Assembly: GCA_018240785.1 (NCBI GenBank)
Contig: JAFEFC010000027.1
Coordinates: 37,516-101,515 of the forward strand
Source: Pseudomonadota bacterium
Lineage (GTDB): Bacteria; Pseudomonadota; Gammaproteobacteria; Burkholderiales; Rhodocyclaceae
Direction: 5' to 3'
Length of the DNA: 64,000 nt
Below, piece after piece: positions 63,998 to 64,000 of the stretch; position 1 is the stretch's first letter, and each line of letters starts with the position of its first letter. Under the pieces are notes generated by a model. It ran no database searches, was not told the origin of the DNA, and saw only the letters and a program-made list of their open reading frames with translations. A program made the position numbers and the translations under genes.

Positions 63998-64000
63998 TCC

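Overview
The window is high-GC chromosomal DNA, clearly proteobacterial. The gene set points to a betaproteobacterium of the Rhodocyclales (Thauera/Azoarcus-like): parAB-rsmG-mnmG near-origin genes, sigma-54-controlled catabolic operons, a NifJ-type pyruvate:ferredoxin oxidoreductase and a tRNA-Sec. The taxon is inferred from gene content; no database search was run.

Layout. 1-8.3 kb: an acyltransferase/MFS fusion cut by the left edge, a large DUF2339 membrane protein, then the minus-strand mnmG-rsmG-parA-parB block. 8.5-13.6 kb: an acyl-CoA:acetate CoA-transferase and a GntP-type permease behind a predicted -24/-12 promoter with twin palindromic upstream sites, next to their probable sigma-54 activator. 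13.6-20.3 kb: Lrp regulator, a REP-like perfect inverted repeat, leuA, a rhodanese, dbpA and an ABC exporter. 20.3-24.6 kb is accessory DNA: a decayed LysR gene, an odd cysteine-rich lipoprotein, a REP-associated tyrosine transposase (RAYT) surrounded by six copies of a 22-bp sequence, small ORFs, and a Phd/RelE-type toxin-antitoxin pair. 24.6-27.8 kb: DedA-rhodanese fusion, Lys/Ala-rich exported protein, CSD-DUF1294 protein and DUF924 protein.

27.9-33.1 kb is a coherent aromatic-compound unit: an XylR/DmpR-type regulator diverges from a reductase, a Rieske oxygenase and an outer-membrane SphA-like protein, with a consensus sigma-54 promoter in the divergent region. 33.2-42 kb: katG, patatin, LEA-2 lipoprotein, enoyl-CoA hydratase, amn, and an ABC transporter whose ATPase motifs are all degenerate. 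42-46.7 kb: nifJ overlapping a dihydroorotate-dehydrogenase-like gene. 46.8-58.3 kb: LysR regulator, PAS chemoreceptor, a manganese exporter behind a yybP-ykoY riboswitch, ankyrin protein, tpx, Cache protein, tRNA-Sec, GspE/PilB ATPase, TRIC-like channel, M20 amidohydrolase and a DUF4124 protein. 58.7-64 kb is a second accessory region: a HigB/HigA-type module, a frameshifted integrase, a ribbon-helix-helix protein, and a type I restriction HsdR that appears to lack its usual C-terminus near the right edge.

The most useful leads are the degenerate ABC protein, the two sigma-54 circuits, the RAYT with its dispersed repeats, and the truncated restriction subunit.
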